In this document: positions 1 through 8,619 of the stretch, in pieces
How the letters are laid out: each line of letters starts with the position of its first letter
Position numbering within the stretch: the first letter of the stretch is position 1
From: JAICYJ01 sp963797565
GTDB taxonomy: Bacteria > Actinomycetota > Thermoleophilia > Gaiellales > JAICJC01
Length of the DNA stretch: 64,000 bases
Direction: 5' to 3'
NCBI GenBank assembly: GCA_963797565.1
Contig: CAWCPM010000002.1
Location: forward strand, 321,879-385,878
Notes under the pieces: model-generated
Database searches by the model: none
Seen by the model: the letters and a program-made list of their open reading frames with translations, nothing else
What the model was told of the DNA's origin: nothing
Program-made: the position numbers and the translations under genes

Positions 1-1698
1 AACCTGGCGCTGGGCCGCGCGAACACGGCCGATCCCGGCCCCAAGACGGCCACCATCGACCTGCTCGGCAGCGTCTACACGCCCGAGATCTCGCAGCGCC
101 TGGCCAAGCTGGAGCAGGCCATCAGCAAGCAGCGCACGATCCGCTTCACCTACTGGACGGCGCGCAGCAACGCCACCGCCGAGCGCACCATCAACCCCTA
201 CGGCCTGTTCGAGCTGCACGGCGTCTGGTACGTGGTCGGCGACGACTGCAGCCAGGAGGGCCCGGAGGCCCGAAAGACGTTCCGCATCTCGCGCATGCGC
301 GGCGAGATCAAGTTCGCAACCCGGCGCGAGCGGGACTTCCGGATCCCCGCCGACTTCAACGTCACGGCATACCGCGATCGCAAGCCGTGGCAGCTGGAGC
401 GCGAGCCGGCCGGCGTCGCACGCCTGGCGGTCTCGGCCGACGACACCTGGCTGGTGAACCGGCTGTACGGCGGTCACGGCGACCTCGAGGAGCACGAGGA
501 CGGCAGCGCCACGCTCACCACCGAGTACTCCAACCTCGAGGCGCTGTCGCAGGCGGTGCTGCTGATGGAGGGCCGCATGCAGCCGCTCGAGCCGGACGAG
601 CTGGTGGCGATGGTGCAGTCCGACCTCGAGCGCGTGGTGGCGCTGCACACCGGCGACCCCAGCCAGCCGGCCAAGCCGTCGCGCGGCCGCGCCGCCGTCG
701 ACGATGCACCCGGCGTGCTCTCCCGCACGCAGGGCCCGGTGGCGCCGGAGCGGTTCGCCCTCCTGCAGGCGCTGCTCGCGTTCCTGCTCGAGCGCTGCGG
801 CGATGAAGCCTCCGCGACCGTGTCATCGGCCGACATGCGCGACCGCTTCCACCTGTCGCAGCAGGAGCTCCAGGAGCACCTCGACCTGCTCAACCTGGTC
901 AACTTCGGCGGCGGCTGTTACGCCGTCTACTGCTCCACCCAGAACGGCTCGATTCTGGTCGACAAGGAGCTCTACGGCGACACCTTCCGCCGCCCTGCGC
1001 GCCTGTCACCGCTGGAGGCGAAGGCGCTTCTGCGGGCGCTGGACGTGGTCGCGCCGGTGCTGGCAGCCGAGGCCCACAGCTCGCTGCAGACCGTGCGCGA
1101 CAAGATCGCCGGCGCGTTCGGGCAGTACACCCTCTCCGACACGCCGGAGCCCCAGGGCGGCGACGAGGAGTCGGCCGTAACCACCCTCAACGAGGGCGTC
1201 CGCCAGCAGCGCCTGGTGCGGATCGGCTACCACTCGCGCTCGAGCGACGAGTTCTCAACGCGCGTGATCGAGCCGTATCTGCTGCGGCGTGACCAGCGCG
1301 GCTGGTACGTCGAGGCCTTCGACCGCAGCAAGGATGGCCGGCGCACGTTCAAGGTCTCGTACGTGCGCGACGCCGAGCTCCTGGATGAGAGCTACGAGCC
1401 GCGCGAGGAGATGGCCGACCTGCACCCGGAGCTGGGTGGCGAGGTGGGCACCGCCCGCGTGCTGTTCGCGCCGGAACGTGCCCGCTACGAGCGCGAGGGC
1501 CGGCGCGACGTGACGATGTTGACCGACGGATCGGCCCTGGCCGCCGTCAGCTACGGCTCGCTGCGCTGGCTCGTGCCCGAGATCCTGAAGCACCGCGGCT
1601 ACGCGGAGGTGGTCGACCCACCGCACGTGCGCGAGAGCGTGCTGCAGGCAGCGCAGAAGCTCCAGCGGTTGCTCAGCACCGCTCCGACCCCGGGCTGA
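1..1698 (+). CDS. pafBC: PafB-PafC-type tandem WYL-domain transcriptional regulator (5' partial)
   Basis: The reading frame is open from the first base, so the true start and the N-terminal helix-turn-helix lie outside the window. The visible part contains a first WYL domain (start of the window to about base 340), a WCX-like dimerisation segment, a central winged-helix block (about bases 745-930) and a second WYL domain (about 1190-1390, with the typical IGYHS...IEPYLLRRDQRGWYVEAF pattern split across it) followed by a second WCX tail. This HTH-WYL-HTH-WYL order is that of a PafB-PafC fusion; in mycobacteria the separate PafB and PafC form a heterodimer that activates LexA-independent DNA damage genes. 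The 3' end overlaps the convergent queG by 26 bp. Family assignment is firm; the fusion reading rests on domain order. Confidence 0.85.
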   Translation, partial: NLALGRANTADPGPKTATIDLLGSVYTPEISQRLAKLEQAISKQRTIRFTYWTARSNATAERTINPYGLFELHGVWYVVGDDCSQEGPEARKTFRISRMRGEIKFATRRERDFRIPADFNVTAYRDRKPWQLEREPAGVARLAVSADDTWLVNRLYGGHGDLEEHEDGSATLTTEYSNLEALSQAVLLMEGRMQPLEPDELVAMVQSDLERVVALHTGDPSQPAKPSRGRAAVDDAPGVLSRTQGPVAPERFALLQALLAFLLERCGDEASATVSSADMRDRFHLSQQELQEHLDLLNLVNFGGGCYAVYCSTQNGSILVDKELYGDTFRRPARLSPLEAKALLRALDVVAPVLAAEAHSSLQTVRDKIAGAFGQYTLSDTPEPQGGDEESAVTTLNEGVRQQRLVRIGYHSRSSDEFSTRVIEPYLLRRDQRGWYVEAFDRSKDGRRTFKVSYVRDAELLDESYEPREEMADLHPELGGEVGTARVLFAPERARYEREGRRDVTMLTDGSALAAVSYGSLRWLVPEILKHRGYAEVVDPPHVRESVLQAAQKLQRLLSTAPTPG

Positions 1699-2641
1699 CC
1701 TCGAGGTTGTGCAGCGCCGCCCGCGCGTTGCGCTGCAGGTGGCGGCCGTCGTTGTCGGGGATGTAGAGCCGCCGGTACCGATCCGCCAGGCGCTCGGGGG
1801 ACTCCGCCAGCCACTCGGCCAGCGGCGGGAACACGTCGTCCACGGGATCGGCCGGCAGCGACTCGGCGCGGCGCTCGGCACCCCGGTTCCAGGGGCACAC
1901 GTCCTGGCAGATGTCGCAGCCGTAGACCCGGTCCTCGAACGCCTCGGCGAACGGCAGCTGCGGCAGCCGCGACTGGGACAGATACGACAGGCAGCTGCGC
2001 GCATCCAGCACGCCGGCCTCGACGATGGCGTCGGTCGGGCAGGCATCGATGCAGGCGCGGCACTCCCCGCAGGCGTCCCATGCCGGCTGCTCCGGCGCGG
2101 CGCTGGTCGGCTCCAGCTCGAGGTCGGTGATCAGCACGCCCAGCACCACCCACGAGCCGTGACGGCGGGTGATGGCAAGCGTGTTCTTGCCGTAGACGGC
2201 GATGCCGGCGCGCACGGCGGCCTCGCGGTCGACGTGCCCGTTGCTGTCGACGTGCACGACGAAGCGGCCGCCCGGCGTCTGCTCCTGCATCCACCGGCCC
2301 AGCTCTCGCAGGCGATCGCGCAGCAACGAGTACTCGTCGCGCCGGGCGTAGCGGGGCATGCGGCCGCGCGGGCGGTCGTCCGGCTTCGGCGGCTCCGGCC
2401 GGGCGTAGCTGTGCGCCGCCACCACCACCGAGCGCGCATTGCGAAGCGCCGACTCGGGGTGGCACGAGATGTCGGGCCGGCGCATGGTGAAACCCATGTC
2501 GGCGAAGTAGCCGCGTGCCGAGCGCTCCTCGATCGCCCGCTCGGTGCCGGTGTACGGCTCGGCCCGGCAGACGCCGCAGGCATCGATGCCGGATGCCAGC
2601 GCTCGTTCGACCAGCGCTCGGGTAAGCTCGGCCGTGTTCAC
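1673..2641 (-). CDS. queG: Epoxyqueuosine reductase QueG
   Basis: Last step of queuosine biosynthesis: cobalamin-dependent reduction of epoxyqueuosine at tRNA position 34. About 322 aa. Two ferredoxin-type 4Fe-4S clusters are visible as CGECRACIDACP and CDICQDVCPW, in the usual place at about two thirds of the protein, and a C-terminal HEAT-like tail ends in LQRNARAALHNL, typical of the family. I chose GTG at 2641; a TTG at 2662 would add seven residues. It is divergent from bioY (41 bp apart) and convergent with the WYL regulator. The queuosine link is notable because the window also holds a large tRNA array, though several kb away. Confidence 0.93.
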   Translation of the reverse strand: MNTAELTRALVERALASGIDACGVCRAEPYTGTERAIEERSARGYFADMGFTMRRPDISCHPESALRNARSVVVAAHSYARPEPPKPDDRPRGRMPRYARRDEYSLLRDRLRELGRWMQEQTPGGRFVVHVDSNGHVDREAAVRAGIAVYGKNTLAITRRHGSWVVLGVLITDLELEPTSAAPEQPAWDACGECRACIDACPTDAIVEAGVLDARSCLSYLSQSRLPQLPFAEAFEDRVYGCDICQDVCPWNRGAERRAESLPADPVDDVFPPLAEWLAESPERLADRYRRLYIPDNDGRHLQRNARAALHNLEVSPGSERC

Positions 2642-2681
2642 GGGGCTCAGGGTAGCCCGCAACCTCTACAAGGATCCTTCC

Positions 2682-3266
2682 ATGCAGTCACGTTCCGTCG
2701 CCGTTCCCCGCACCGATGTGCTCGTCAGCACGGTGGCGGTCGTCTCCGTGGCGCTGCTGACGGCGCTGGCGGCCCAGATCTCGATCACCCTGCCGGGCAC
2801 TCCCGTGCCCCAGACGCTGCAGACGATGGCGGTGCTGGGAGGATCGGCCTACCTCGGCAGCCGCCGCGGCCTGGCCGCGATGCTGCTGTACGTCGGGATG
2901 GGCCTGTTCCTGCCGTTCTACGCGGGTGGAGAGCAGGGCTGGAGCCAGGCCACCGGAGCCTCGGGCGGGTACCTCGTCGGCTTCATCGCGGCCGGATACG
3001 TGGTCGGCAGGATGCGAGAGAGGAACGGTTCCCGCTGGATGGCGACCGTGCCGGCGATGCTGCTGGGGAGCGTGGTGCTGTACGTGCCCGGCCTGCTCTG
3101 GCTGAAGCACTCGGTGCCGTTCGACTGGGGATGGACGATCCACTACGGGCTGACGGTGTTCATCGTCGGTGACCTGCTGAAGATCGCCGCCGACGCCGCC
3201 ATCCTCGAACCGCGCGCCCCGTGGGGCAAGCTGTTCGACCGCATCCGGTTCCCCGACCGCTCCTAG
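2682..3266 (+). CDS. bioY: BioY biotin transporter (ECF S component)
   Basis: Substrate-capture subunit for biotin uptake, an integral membrane protein of 194 aa with about six hydrophobic segments. The family signature is clear: an early ITLPGTPVPQTLQT stretch and GGSAYLGSRRG...ML.YVGMGL, then the GGYL.GF.AA.Y loop. The ATG at 2682 has an AAGGA-like ribosome site at about 2670. No ecfA/ecfT genes are adjacent, which is common because BioY can share a remote energy-coupling module or work alone. It ends one base before the convergent lipoprotein gene. Confidence 0.92.
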   Translation: MQSRSVAVPRTDVLVSTVAVVSVALLTALAAQISITLPGTPVPQTLQTMAVLGGSAYLGSRRGLAAMLLYVGMGLFLPFYAGGEQGWSQATGASGGYLVGFIAAGYVVGRMRERNGSRWMATVPAMLLGSVVLYVPGLLWLKHSVPFDWGWTIHYGLTVFIVGDLLKIAADAAILEPRAPWGKLFDRIRFPDRS

Positions 3267-3701
3267 TCAACTTCCGCTGGGCGCGATCGACTGCGCCAGC
3301 GGCACCATGCAGTCCCGGCAGATCCTGAGCGTCACCGGCGCTGTGCCGGACGCCGGCAGCGCCACCCAGCGCCCGGTCGTGCCGGTGACCAGGAAGTAGC
3401 GTCGTGGGCGCAGCCCCGACAGCGCGAACCGGCCGTCGGCGTCGGTGGTCGCGGTCGCAACCGGGAGCGGTGGATCGGCCATCACCGGGCCCAGCGGGAA
3501 GGCCCTCGTGAAGGCCCGCACCTGGACGTGGGGCAGCGGCGCGGTCTGGTGAGGGCTGCCGGAACGGAACGTGACGACGCGGCCGGAGATGGTCGACGGC
3601 GGCCCCGGCTGCGTGCCCGATCCCGATCCGGCCGCCTGACCGCAGCCGGCCGTCGCGAGCGCCGCGATCACGAGCATCGGTGCGAGTGGTTGAAGTCGCA
3701 T
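3267..3701 (-). CDS. Small lipoprotein with carboxypeptidase-regulatory-like (Ig) fold
   Basis: 144 aa. The N terminus is a lipoprotein signal peptide with a lipobox (LATAGC), predicting lipid anchoring on the outer face of the membrane. Residues about 36-130 resemble a single carboxypeptidase-regulatory/CNA-B-like beta-sandwich: ISGRVVTF, then a TTDADGRFALSGLRPRRYFLV stretch (split by the loop) that is the hallmark of these Ig-like folds. Two cysteines near the C terminus (CRDC) could be metal-binding or disulphide-forming. Function unknown; probably a surface protein. Confidence 0.7.
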   Translation of the reverse strand: MRLQPLAPMLVIAALATAGCGQAAGSGSGTQPGPPSTISGRVVTFRSGSPHQTAPLPHVQVRAFTRAFPLGPVMADPPLPVATATTDADGRFALSGLRPRRYFLVTGTTGRWVALPASGTAPVTLRICRDCMVPLAQSIAPSGS

Positions 3702-3755
3702 GTGTCCTCTCAGACGCGCGCCGCGGTAATCCGGTTCCTGAGCAGCACCTCTCGA

Positions 3756-4751
3756 TCATCCCACGTGGATCAGAACGACCGCGAAGGCGATGTACGACGC
3801 GATCACCAGCACCGCCTCGGGGCGGCGCATCCCACGCCGGCGCAGCAGCATCGCCACCACCGCCATCGTCATCGCCAGCGCCCATACCGCCGAGAGGCGG
3901 CCCGCGGCCGAGCCGGCCACGCCTCCCAGCAGCGCGGCCGGCAGCAGCAGGCCGGCAACGATGTTCATGCTGTTCGAGTTGAACGCCTCGCTGACCACGG
4001 CCGAGCTGCGGTGGTGCCGCGCCAGGCGGATCGCGGCCACGGCGTTGGGGATGCTGGTCAGGCCGGCCAGCACCAGCGTTCCCATCACGGCCCCCGATAT
4101 CGAGAAGTGATGGCCGATCTCGACAGCCGCGTGCACCATGCCCACGCTGGCGCCGATCACCAGGGCGACGGCCGGCACCACCACCAGCAGGTCGCCCCGC
4201 GTCGCCGGCCGTTCGTGATGGTCAGAACGGGCCGCGCGCTGCTCCTCTGCGACGGCACGCGCGATCCGGCGTCGCAGCCCGGTCACGCGCTCGCCGTGGG
4301 TGATGTCGGCCGGCCGCTGGGCGGCCAGCCACACGTAGGGCACCAGCACGCAGGCGCACAGGACGAGCGCCGGGATGGGATCGATCCAGCCGGCCGCGAC
4401 CGGCACCGCGACGGCCGCCACCGCGATGGCGGTTGCTCCCTCCAGCACCGCCGCTCGGCGGCCGAGGTGGACGCGCCCGGCGACCAGCGCGCCAAGGCCC
4501 AGCAGCGCGGCCAGATTGACCACGTTTGAGCCCAGCACCACGCCCACGCCGATGTCATCGTGCTTGCTCAGCACGGCCGCCGCGGCGGTTGAGATCTCCG
4601 GCGCGTCCGCGCCCAGCGCGGTCAGCATGCCGATCACGGCGTCGGTCAGTCCCAGCCGCACCCCGATCCGGTCGAGCGCGCGCGCGAGCACGAAGCTGGA
4701 GCCGAGGCTGGCGGCCAGACAGACGAGAAAGAGGGAGGCGGCGAGTGGCAT
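3756..4751 (-). CDS. CaCA-family cation (Na+/Ca2+-type) exchanger
   Basis: 331 aa integral membrane protein with two inverted halves. The alpha-1 repeat reads GADAPEIS...GSNVVN and the alpha-2 repeat TSIPNAVAA...NSNSMN, the ion-binding motifs of the calcium/cation antiporter superfamily. A charged cytosolic loop (about residues 155-185, rich in R, E and H) separates the halves as in YrbG-like proteins. Alpha-2 begins with TSIPN rather than the more usual TSLPE, so the second acidic residue is replaced by Asn; ion preference is therefore uncertain. Monocistronic by appearance. Confidence 0.85.
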   Translation of the reverse strand: MPLAASLFLVCLAASLGSSFVLARALDRIGVRLGLTDAVIGMLTALGADAPEISTAAAAVLSKHDDIGVGVVLGSNVVNLAALLGLGALVAGRVHLGRRAAVLEGATAIAVAAVAVPVAAGWIDPIPALVLCACVLVPYVWLAAQRPADITHGERVTGLRRRIARAVAEEQRAARSDHHERPATRGDLLVVVPAVALVIGASVGMVHAAVEIGHHFSISGAVMGTLVLAGLTSIPNAVAAIRLARHHRSSAVVSEAFNSNSMNIVAGLLLPAALLGGVAGSAAGRLSAVWALAMTMAVVAMLLRRRGMRRPEAVLVIASYIAFAVVLIHVG

Positions 4752-4854
4752 GGCGAGATGTCGCCGACCCGTCTTCCCGGCACACCGCCGACCACACTAC
4801 ACGGGACGTGGACCACCCGTGAGACCGCCTACCCGTAGACTCGGGTTCACCGTG

Positions 4855-5535
4855 ATGGAGCCGCTCGAAAGACTGCTCGAGGAGGCGCACGACGGCAGGA
4901 TCCAGGTTCCCGCGTTTCAGCGTGAGCTGATCCTGAAGGACGAGTGGATGAAGAGCCTGCTCGCCAGCGTCTCGCTCGCCTATCCGATCGGAGCGGTGAC
5001 GCTCCTGGAGGCAGGTAGCCGCGAGATGCGGTTCGAGACCATCCCTATCGCAGACCCTCCGTCGTCATCCCGCGAGCCTGAGCGGCTGCTGATCGACGGT
5101 CGGCGGCGCATCACCGGCCTCTACCAGGCACTTGCGTCCGGTCGTCCCGTGCAGATCCGAGACGGCGCCAACGAGCCCGCGCAACGCGGGTACTACATCG
5201 ACATCGCCGCTGCGCTCGATCCCGCTGTAGATCGCGACGAGGCGATCATCTCAGTACCCGACCCCAGTGGCGCCGAGTCAGAGTGGGAGCAATCCCTGTT
5301 CCCGCTGCGCCTGGTATTCGGTGCGAAGGCGGAGCGAGGGCGTTGGCTGAAGAGACTCGCCAGCCACTCCGCTGAGCGAAGCGGCCGGTTCGAGACGGAG
5401 GTCCTGGCGGCGTTCGACGGGTACCAGGTGCCGACCATCGTCCTGGACAAGGAGACGACCAGATGGTCGGTGAGGGTGCACGGAGGCGCCGAGGGGCGAA
5501 GTCTCTCTGACTGGTTTCGCGACGCTGCGATCTAG
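4855..5535 (+). CDS. DUF262 / GmrSD N-terminal-domain protein, short stand-alone form
   Basis: 226 aa. The N terminus carries the DUF262 signature IQVPAFQRELILKDEW followed by SVSLAYPIGAVTLLE and then LLIDGRRRITGL, equivalent to the DGQQR box of the ParB/Srx-like nucleotide-binding fold used by GmrS-type restriction enzymes. Typical GmrSD proteins are much longer and add an HNH nuclease (DUF1524); none is present here, so this is either a stand-alone NTPase-like domain or a remnant. GTG at 4852 directly precedes ATG 4855, so the start may be either. The 3' end overlaps the convergent SufT-like gene by 4 bp. Codon use looks a little less GC-biased than its neighbours. Confidence 0.7.
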   Translation: MEPLERLLEEAHDGRIQVPAFQRELILKDEWMKSLLASVSLAYPIGAVTLLEAGSREMRFETIPIADPPSSSREPERLLIDGRRRITGLYQALASGRPVQIRDGANEPAQRGYYIDIAAALDPAVDRDEAIISVPDPSGAESEWEQSLFPLRLVFGAKAERGRWLKRLASHSAERSGRFETEVLAAFDGYQVPTIVLDKETTRWSVRVHGGAEGRSLSDWFRDAAI

Positions 5536-5834
5536 AAGCCGAGCACGAACTTCGCGTCGTCCGACATCATCTCGGGCGACCACGGCGGCGTCCAGGTCAG
5601 GTCGGTGACGACCTCGCCCACGCCCTCCATCGAAGAGACCACGTCGCGCATCTGCTCCTGGATCATCGCCCCGGCCGGGCAGCCCATCGACGTCAGCGAA
5701 TAGGTGACGGTGACCTTGTTCTCGTCCTCCACCCGCACGTCGTAGACCAGGCCGAGGTCGACCACGTCCATCCCCAGCTCCGGGTCCTCGACCACCCGCA
5801 GCGCGTCGAACACCTGCTCCTCGGTGATGCTCAT
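5532..5834 (-). CDS. SufT/MIP18-like (DUF59) iron-sulfur assembly protein
   Basis: 100 aa, the compact size normal for the family. Features of DUF59 are the DPELGMDVVDLGLVYDV stretch, the TSMGCPAG motif with the conserved cysteine, and a C-terminal TWTPPWSPEMMSDDAK segment. Such proteins help assemble or deliver Fe-S clusters. The ATG overlaps the stop of the upstream enoyl-CoA hydratase gene (ATGA), so it is translationally coupled as the last gene of the six-gene minus-strand operon starting near 10700. Confidence 0.88.
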   Translation of the reverse strand: MSITEEQVFDALRVVEDPELGMDVVDLGLVYDVRVEDENKVTVTYSLTSMGCPAGAMIQEQMRDVVSSMEGVGEVVTDLTWTPPWSPEMMSDDAKFVLGF

Positions 5835-6658
5835 GCCTGCATCGTAGCGTTCGCGTCCCACAGCGCGGCGAACGCCGACTCGTGCCCCGTCGCCGCCGTC
5901 TCGCCCAGCAGCGCCTTCGTCGCGGACACCGCCTCGCGTCCCGCCCGTGCCACCTTCCCGGCCATGCTCTCGGCCCGCCCCTGCAGCTTCTCGCGCGGCA
6001 GCACCGCGTCCACCAGCCCGGTCGTCCGCGCCTCGTCCGCCGACAGCAGGTCACACGTCGCAAACAGCCGTAGCGCCACCCCCGCACCCAGCAGCCGCGA
6101 CAGCCGCTGCGCCCCACCCCACGGAGGGCAGTAGCCGAGCTCGTTGTGGATGAAGCGCAGCTTCGCGCCCTGTGCCGCGATCCGCCAGTCGCACGCCAGC
6201 GCCAGGTCGATCCCGCCGCCCACCGCGTGCCCGTTCATCAGCGCCACGGTCGGAACGCCCGCCGCCGCGATCCGGTCACACGCGCGGCTGCCGCGCTCCG
6301 TGACCTCCTTGCCGGGAAGCTCGCGCACCCGCTCGAGATCCGCCCCCGAGCAGAAGATGCGGCTGCCGGAGCCGGTGATCGCGATCATCCGCACCGACTC
6401 GTCGGCCGCCAGCCGCTCCACCTCGTCGGCCAGCTGCTCCAGCGTCTCCAGCGCCAGCGCGTTCTCGCCGCCCTGGCCGCGCAGCATCAGCACCGCCAGC
6501 CCGTCCCGCACCGCCGCCGTCTCGACCACCGTCGGCCCCGGCGGAGGCAGATCGCCGACCGCCTCCAACAGCTCCGCCTTCGACAACAGCCTGTAGCCGT
6601 CGATCCCGCGCTCGCGTGCCAGCTCGTGCAGCTCGAACAGCTGTGGCTCGGCCGTCAC
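5831..6658 (-). CDS. Enoyl-CoA hydratase/isomerase family protein
   Basis: 275 aa crotonase-fold protein. After a short N-terminal extension (about 50 residues including a KAELLEAVGDLP stretch resembling a Rho-N/SAP-like motif) come the crotonase signatures: an AITGSGSRIFCSGADLERV oxyanion-hole region and MNGHAVGGGIDLALACDWRIAA. Substrate cannot be read. The GTG start overlaps the glpX stop (GTGA) and its own stop overlaps the next start, so it sits inside a tightly coupled operon with sugar-phosphate genes. Confidence 0.85.
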   Translation of the reverse strand: MTAEPQLFELHELARERGIDGYRLLSKAELLEAVGDLPPPGPTVVETAAVRDGLAVLMLRGQGGENALALETLEQLADEVERLAADESVRMIAITGSGSRIFCSGADLERVRELPGKEVTERGSRACDRIAAAGVPTVALMNGHAVGGGIDLALACDWRIAAQGAKLRFIHNELGYCPPWGGAQRLSRLLGAGVALRLFATCDLLSADEARTTGLVDAVLPREKLQGRAESMAGKVARAGREAVSATKALLGETAATGHESAFAALWDANATMQA

Positions 6659-7668
6659 AGGCGAATCTCCTCATGTCGGGTCTTCGAGAACAGATGGATC
6701 GAATCGATGAAGCGGACGCGGTTGCAGCGCGAGCACAGCACGATCGACTGCGTGCGGGCGCCCTCCGCGAAGTAGCGCACGCCGCGCAGCAGGTCGCCGT
6801 TCGAGATGCCGGTGCCGACCACCATCTGGTGGCCCCTGACCAGGTCGTCGATGCCGAAGATCTGGTTGATGTCGTCGATGCCGTACTCGCCGGCCTGCCG
6901 GATCTCGGTGCGGCTCATCGGCCACAGCTGGCCCTGGATCTCGCCGCCCAGGCAGTGCAGCGCCGCCGCCGAGATGATGCCCTCGAACGAGCCGCCGATG
7001 CCCACCGCCAGGTGGTCGTTGGTGCCGCGGATGGCGGCATCGATCGTGGCCGTGATGTCGCCGTCGGCGATCACCTTGATGCGCGCGCCGGCCTCGCGGA
7101 TCTCGGCGATCAGGTCGTCGTGCCGGGGCCGGTCGAGCACCACCGCGGTGATGTCCCCCACCTGGCGACCGAACGCCTCGGCGATCGCCTGCAGGTTCTC
7201 CGTCACGCCCTGGCGCAGGTCGATCCGGCCCTTCGCGACCGGGCCGACGGCCATCTTCTTCATGTACATCCGCGGCACCCGCGTGATGCCGCCCGGCTCG
7301 CAGGCGGCCAGGATCGAGAGCGCGCCCACCCCGCCTCGCCCGACCACCGCAGCACCTTCGACCGGGTCGCAGGCCAGCTCCAGCTCCATGCCGCCGCCGC
7401 CCATGGTCGCGCCCGGCGCCAGCGGGTGGCCCTGCTCGCTGCGGCCGATCACGACCGTGCCGCTGACGGGCAGCGCGTCGATCGCACGCACCATCGCCTC
7501 GCAGGCGGCCGTGTCCGCGCCGCGCGGGTCACCCCGACCCAGATAGCGGCCCGCCGCCAGGGCGCTGCGCTCGCTGACCGACGCCAGGTCGGTGCAGGGG
7601 CAGCGCTCGTCCGACAGCTTCGGCTCCGGCCGCGGCTGCTGCTTGGGGCTACGAGCCTTGGTGGCCAT
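6655..7668 (-). CDS. glpX: Class II fructose-1,6-bisphosphatase (GlpX)
   Basis: 337 aa. Gluconeogenic phosphatase converting fructose 1,6-bisphosphate to fructose 6-phosphate. Hallmarks include the N-terminal GRGD...AD..A, GTVVIGRSE, a short metal/phosphate loop (ELACDPVEG) and the GGSFEGIISAAAL substrate-site segment. The extreme C terminus contains CSRCNRV, unusual for GlpX. It is 30 bp downstream of the 2-phosphoglycerate kinase-like gene and overlaps the enoyl-CoA hydratase gene by 4 bp. Actinobacteria commonly rely on GlpX as their main FBPase. Confidence 0.92.
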   Translation of the reverse strand: MATKARSPKQQPRPEPKLSDERCPCTDLASVSERSALAAGRYLGRGDPRGADTAACEAMVRAIDALPVSGTVVIGRSEQGHPLAPGATMGGGGMELELACDPVEGAAVVGRGGVGALSILAACEPGGITRVPRMYMKKMAVGPVAKGRIDLRQGVTENLQAIAEAFGRQVGDITAVVLDRPRHDDLIAEIREAGARIKVIADGDITATIDAAIRGTNDHLAVGIGGSFEGIISAAALHCLGGEIQGQLWPMSRTEIRQAGEYGIDDINQIFGIDDLVRGHQMVVGTGISNGDLLRGVRYFAEGARTQSIVLCSRCNRVRFIDSIHLFSKTRHEEIRL

Positions 7669-7698
7669 GGCCGGCGGTGACTCGGTTGCTCATCAGGG

Positions 7699-8619
7699 TC
7701 AGGGTACAGCGCCGGGGGCGGCGGTGGCGCGTTCCAGGATCAGGTCGAGCACCGATCGCAGCGCCTCCTCGCCGTCGGTGCCGTCCACGATCGGCACGTC
7801 CATGCGCTCCGCCCGGCCCACCAGGTAGTCCTGGATGCGGCGGATCTCCCCGAAGCTGCGCAGGTAGCGATCCAGCGCGCGGACGCCGCCGGTGCTGAAG
7901 TCGCGGGCCACGAAGTGCGCCTGGTGCGCCTCCTCGTCCTGGATGGTCAGCAGCACCTGCACGACGGTCGCCGCGCGGTGCTCCGGCACCTCGACCAGCC
8001 CCGGCACCAGATGCACGCCCTCGAGCACCGTCGAAAGCCCCTCCAGCACCGCCCGCTCGACCACCGCCGCCGCACCGACCGCCACCTGCTCGGCCTGCTG
8101 GATGAAGCCGTAGAGCGCGCGATCGTCCTGCTCGGGATCGGGCATCGGCATCTTCAGGCCGGCGCCCGCCTCGAACGAGCTGTAGTGCAGCGCCGGCATC
8201 AGGCCGGGCGCGAAGAAGGCGCGCATCACCTGACGCACGACATCCGTGGAGGTGATCCGGCTGATGCCCAGCCGGTAGGCCAGCTCCGTCGCCAGCGAGC
8301 TCTTGCCGGTGCCGGTGGCACCGCCCAGCATCAGCACCAGCGGCCGCTCCCGCCGCAGCACCTTCTGCCAGGCTCGGTAGCGCTCGACCGCCGCCGGGCC
8401 GTCGGCCCGGCGCAGCACGTCCTCGACGATCGAGTGCAGCTCGCTGAGCGCGATCTCCTCGCTGCCCACCTCCTGCACGGCACGCTCGATGTCGAGCGCC
8501 AGCTCGTAGGCGTGCTCGGCCTCCACGCCGGACAGGAACAGGTTGGTGGCCATGCGGCCCTTCGAGAACGGCAGCGGGTGGCCGGTGCCGCGAATGCGGG
8601 GCTCGCGCTGGTCAGGCAC
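7699..8619 (-). CDS. 2-phosphoglycerate kinase-like protein with N-terminal ATP-cone
   Basis: 306 aa. Starts at GTG 8619, overlapping the stop of the upstream synthetase gene by 8 nt; an internal ATG (8553) would cut through the ATP-cone, whose PLPFSKGRMATNLF segment lies just before it. A kinase core follows with a Walker A GGATGTGKSS at about residue 98. Archaeal homologues phosphorylate 2-phosphoglycerate to 2,3-bisphosphoglycerate, the precursor of cyclic 2,3-diphosphoglycerate. The next gene upstream encodes exactly the enzyme for the second step, which supports the assignment. Rare in bacteria. Confidence 0.82.
   Translation of the reverse strand: MPDQREPRIRGTGHPLPFSKGRMATNLFLSGVEAEHAYELALDIERAVQEVGSEEIALSELHSIVEDVLRRADGPAAVERYRAWQKVLRRERPLVLMLGGATGTGKSSLATELAYRLGISRITSTDVVRQVMRAFFAPGLMPALHYSSFEAGAGLKMPMPDPEQDDRALYGFIQQAEQVAVGAAAVVERAVLEGLSTVLEGVHLVPGLVEVPEHRAATVVQVLLTIQDEEAHQAHFVARDFSTGGVRALDRYLRSFGEIRRIQDYLVGRAERMDVPIVDGTDGEEALRSVLDLILERATAAPGAVP

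Noticed and set aside
2682..3266. Biotin riboswitch or operator before bioY
   Set aside because: Only 41 bp separate the divergent starts, and no BirA-like palindrome was found.
5950..6153. Small plus-strand genes over the enoyl-CoA hydratase region
   Set aside because: They are antisense to a gene with clear crotonase motifs and are proline/arginine-rich frame shadows.
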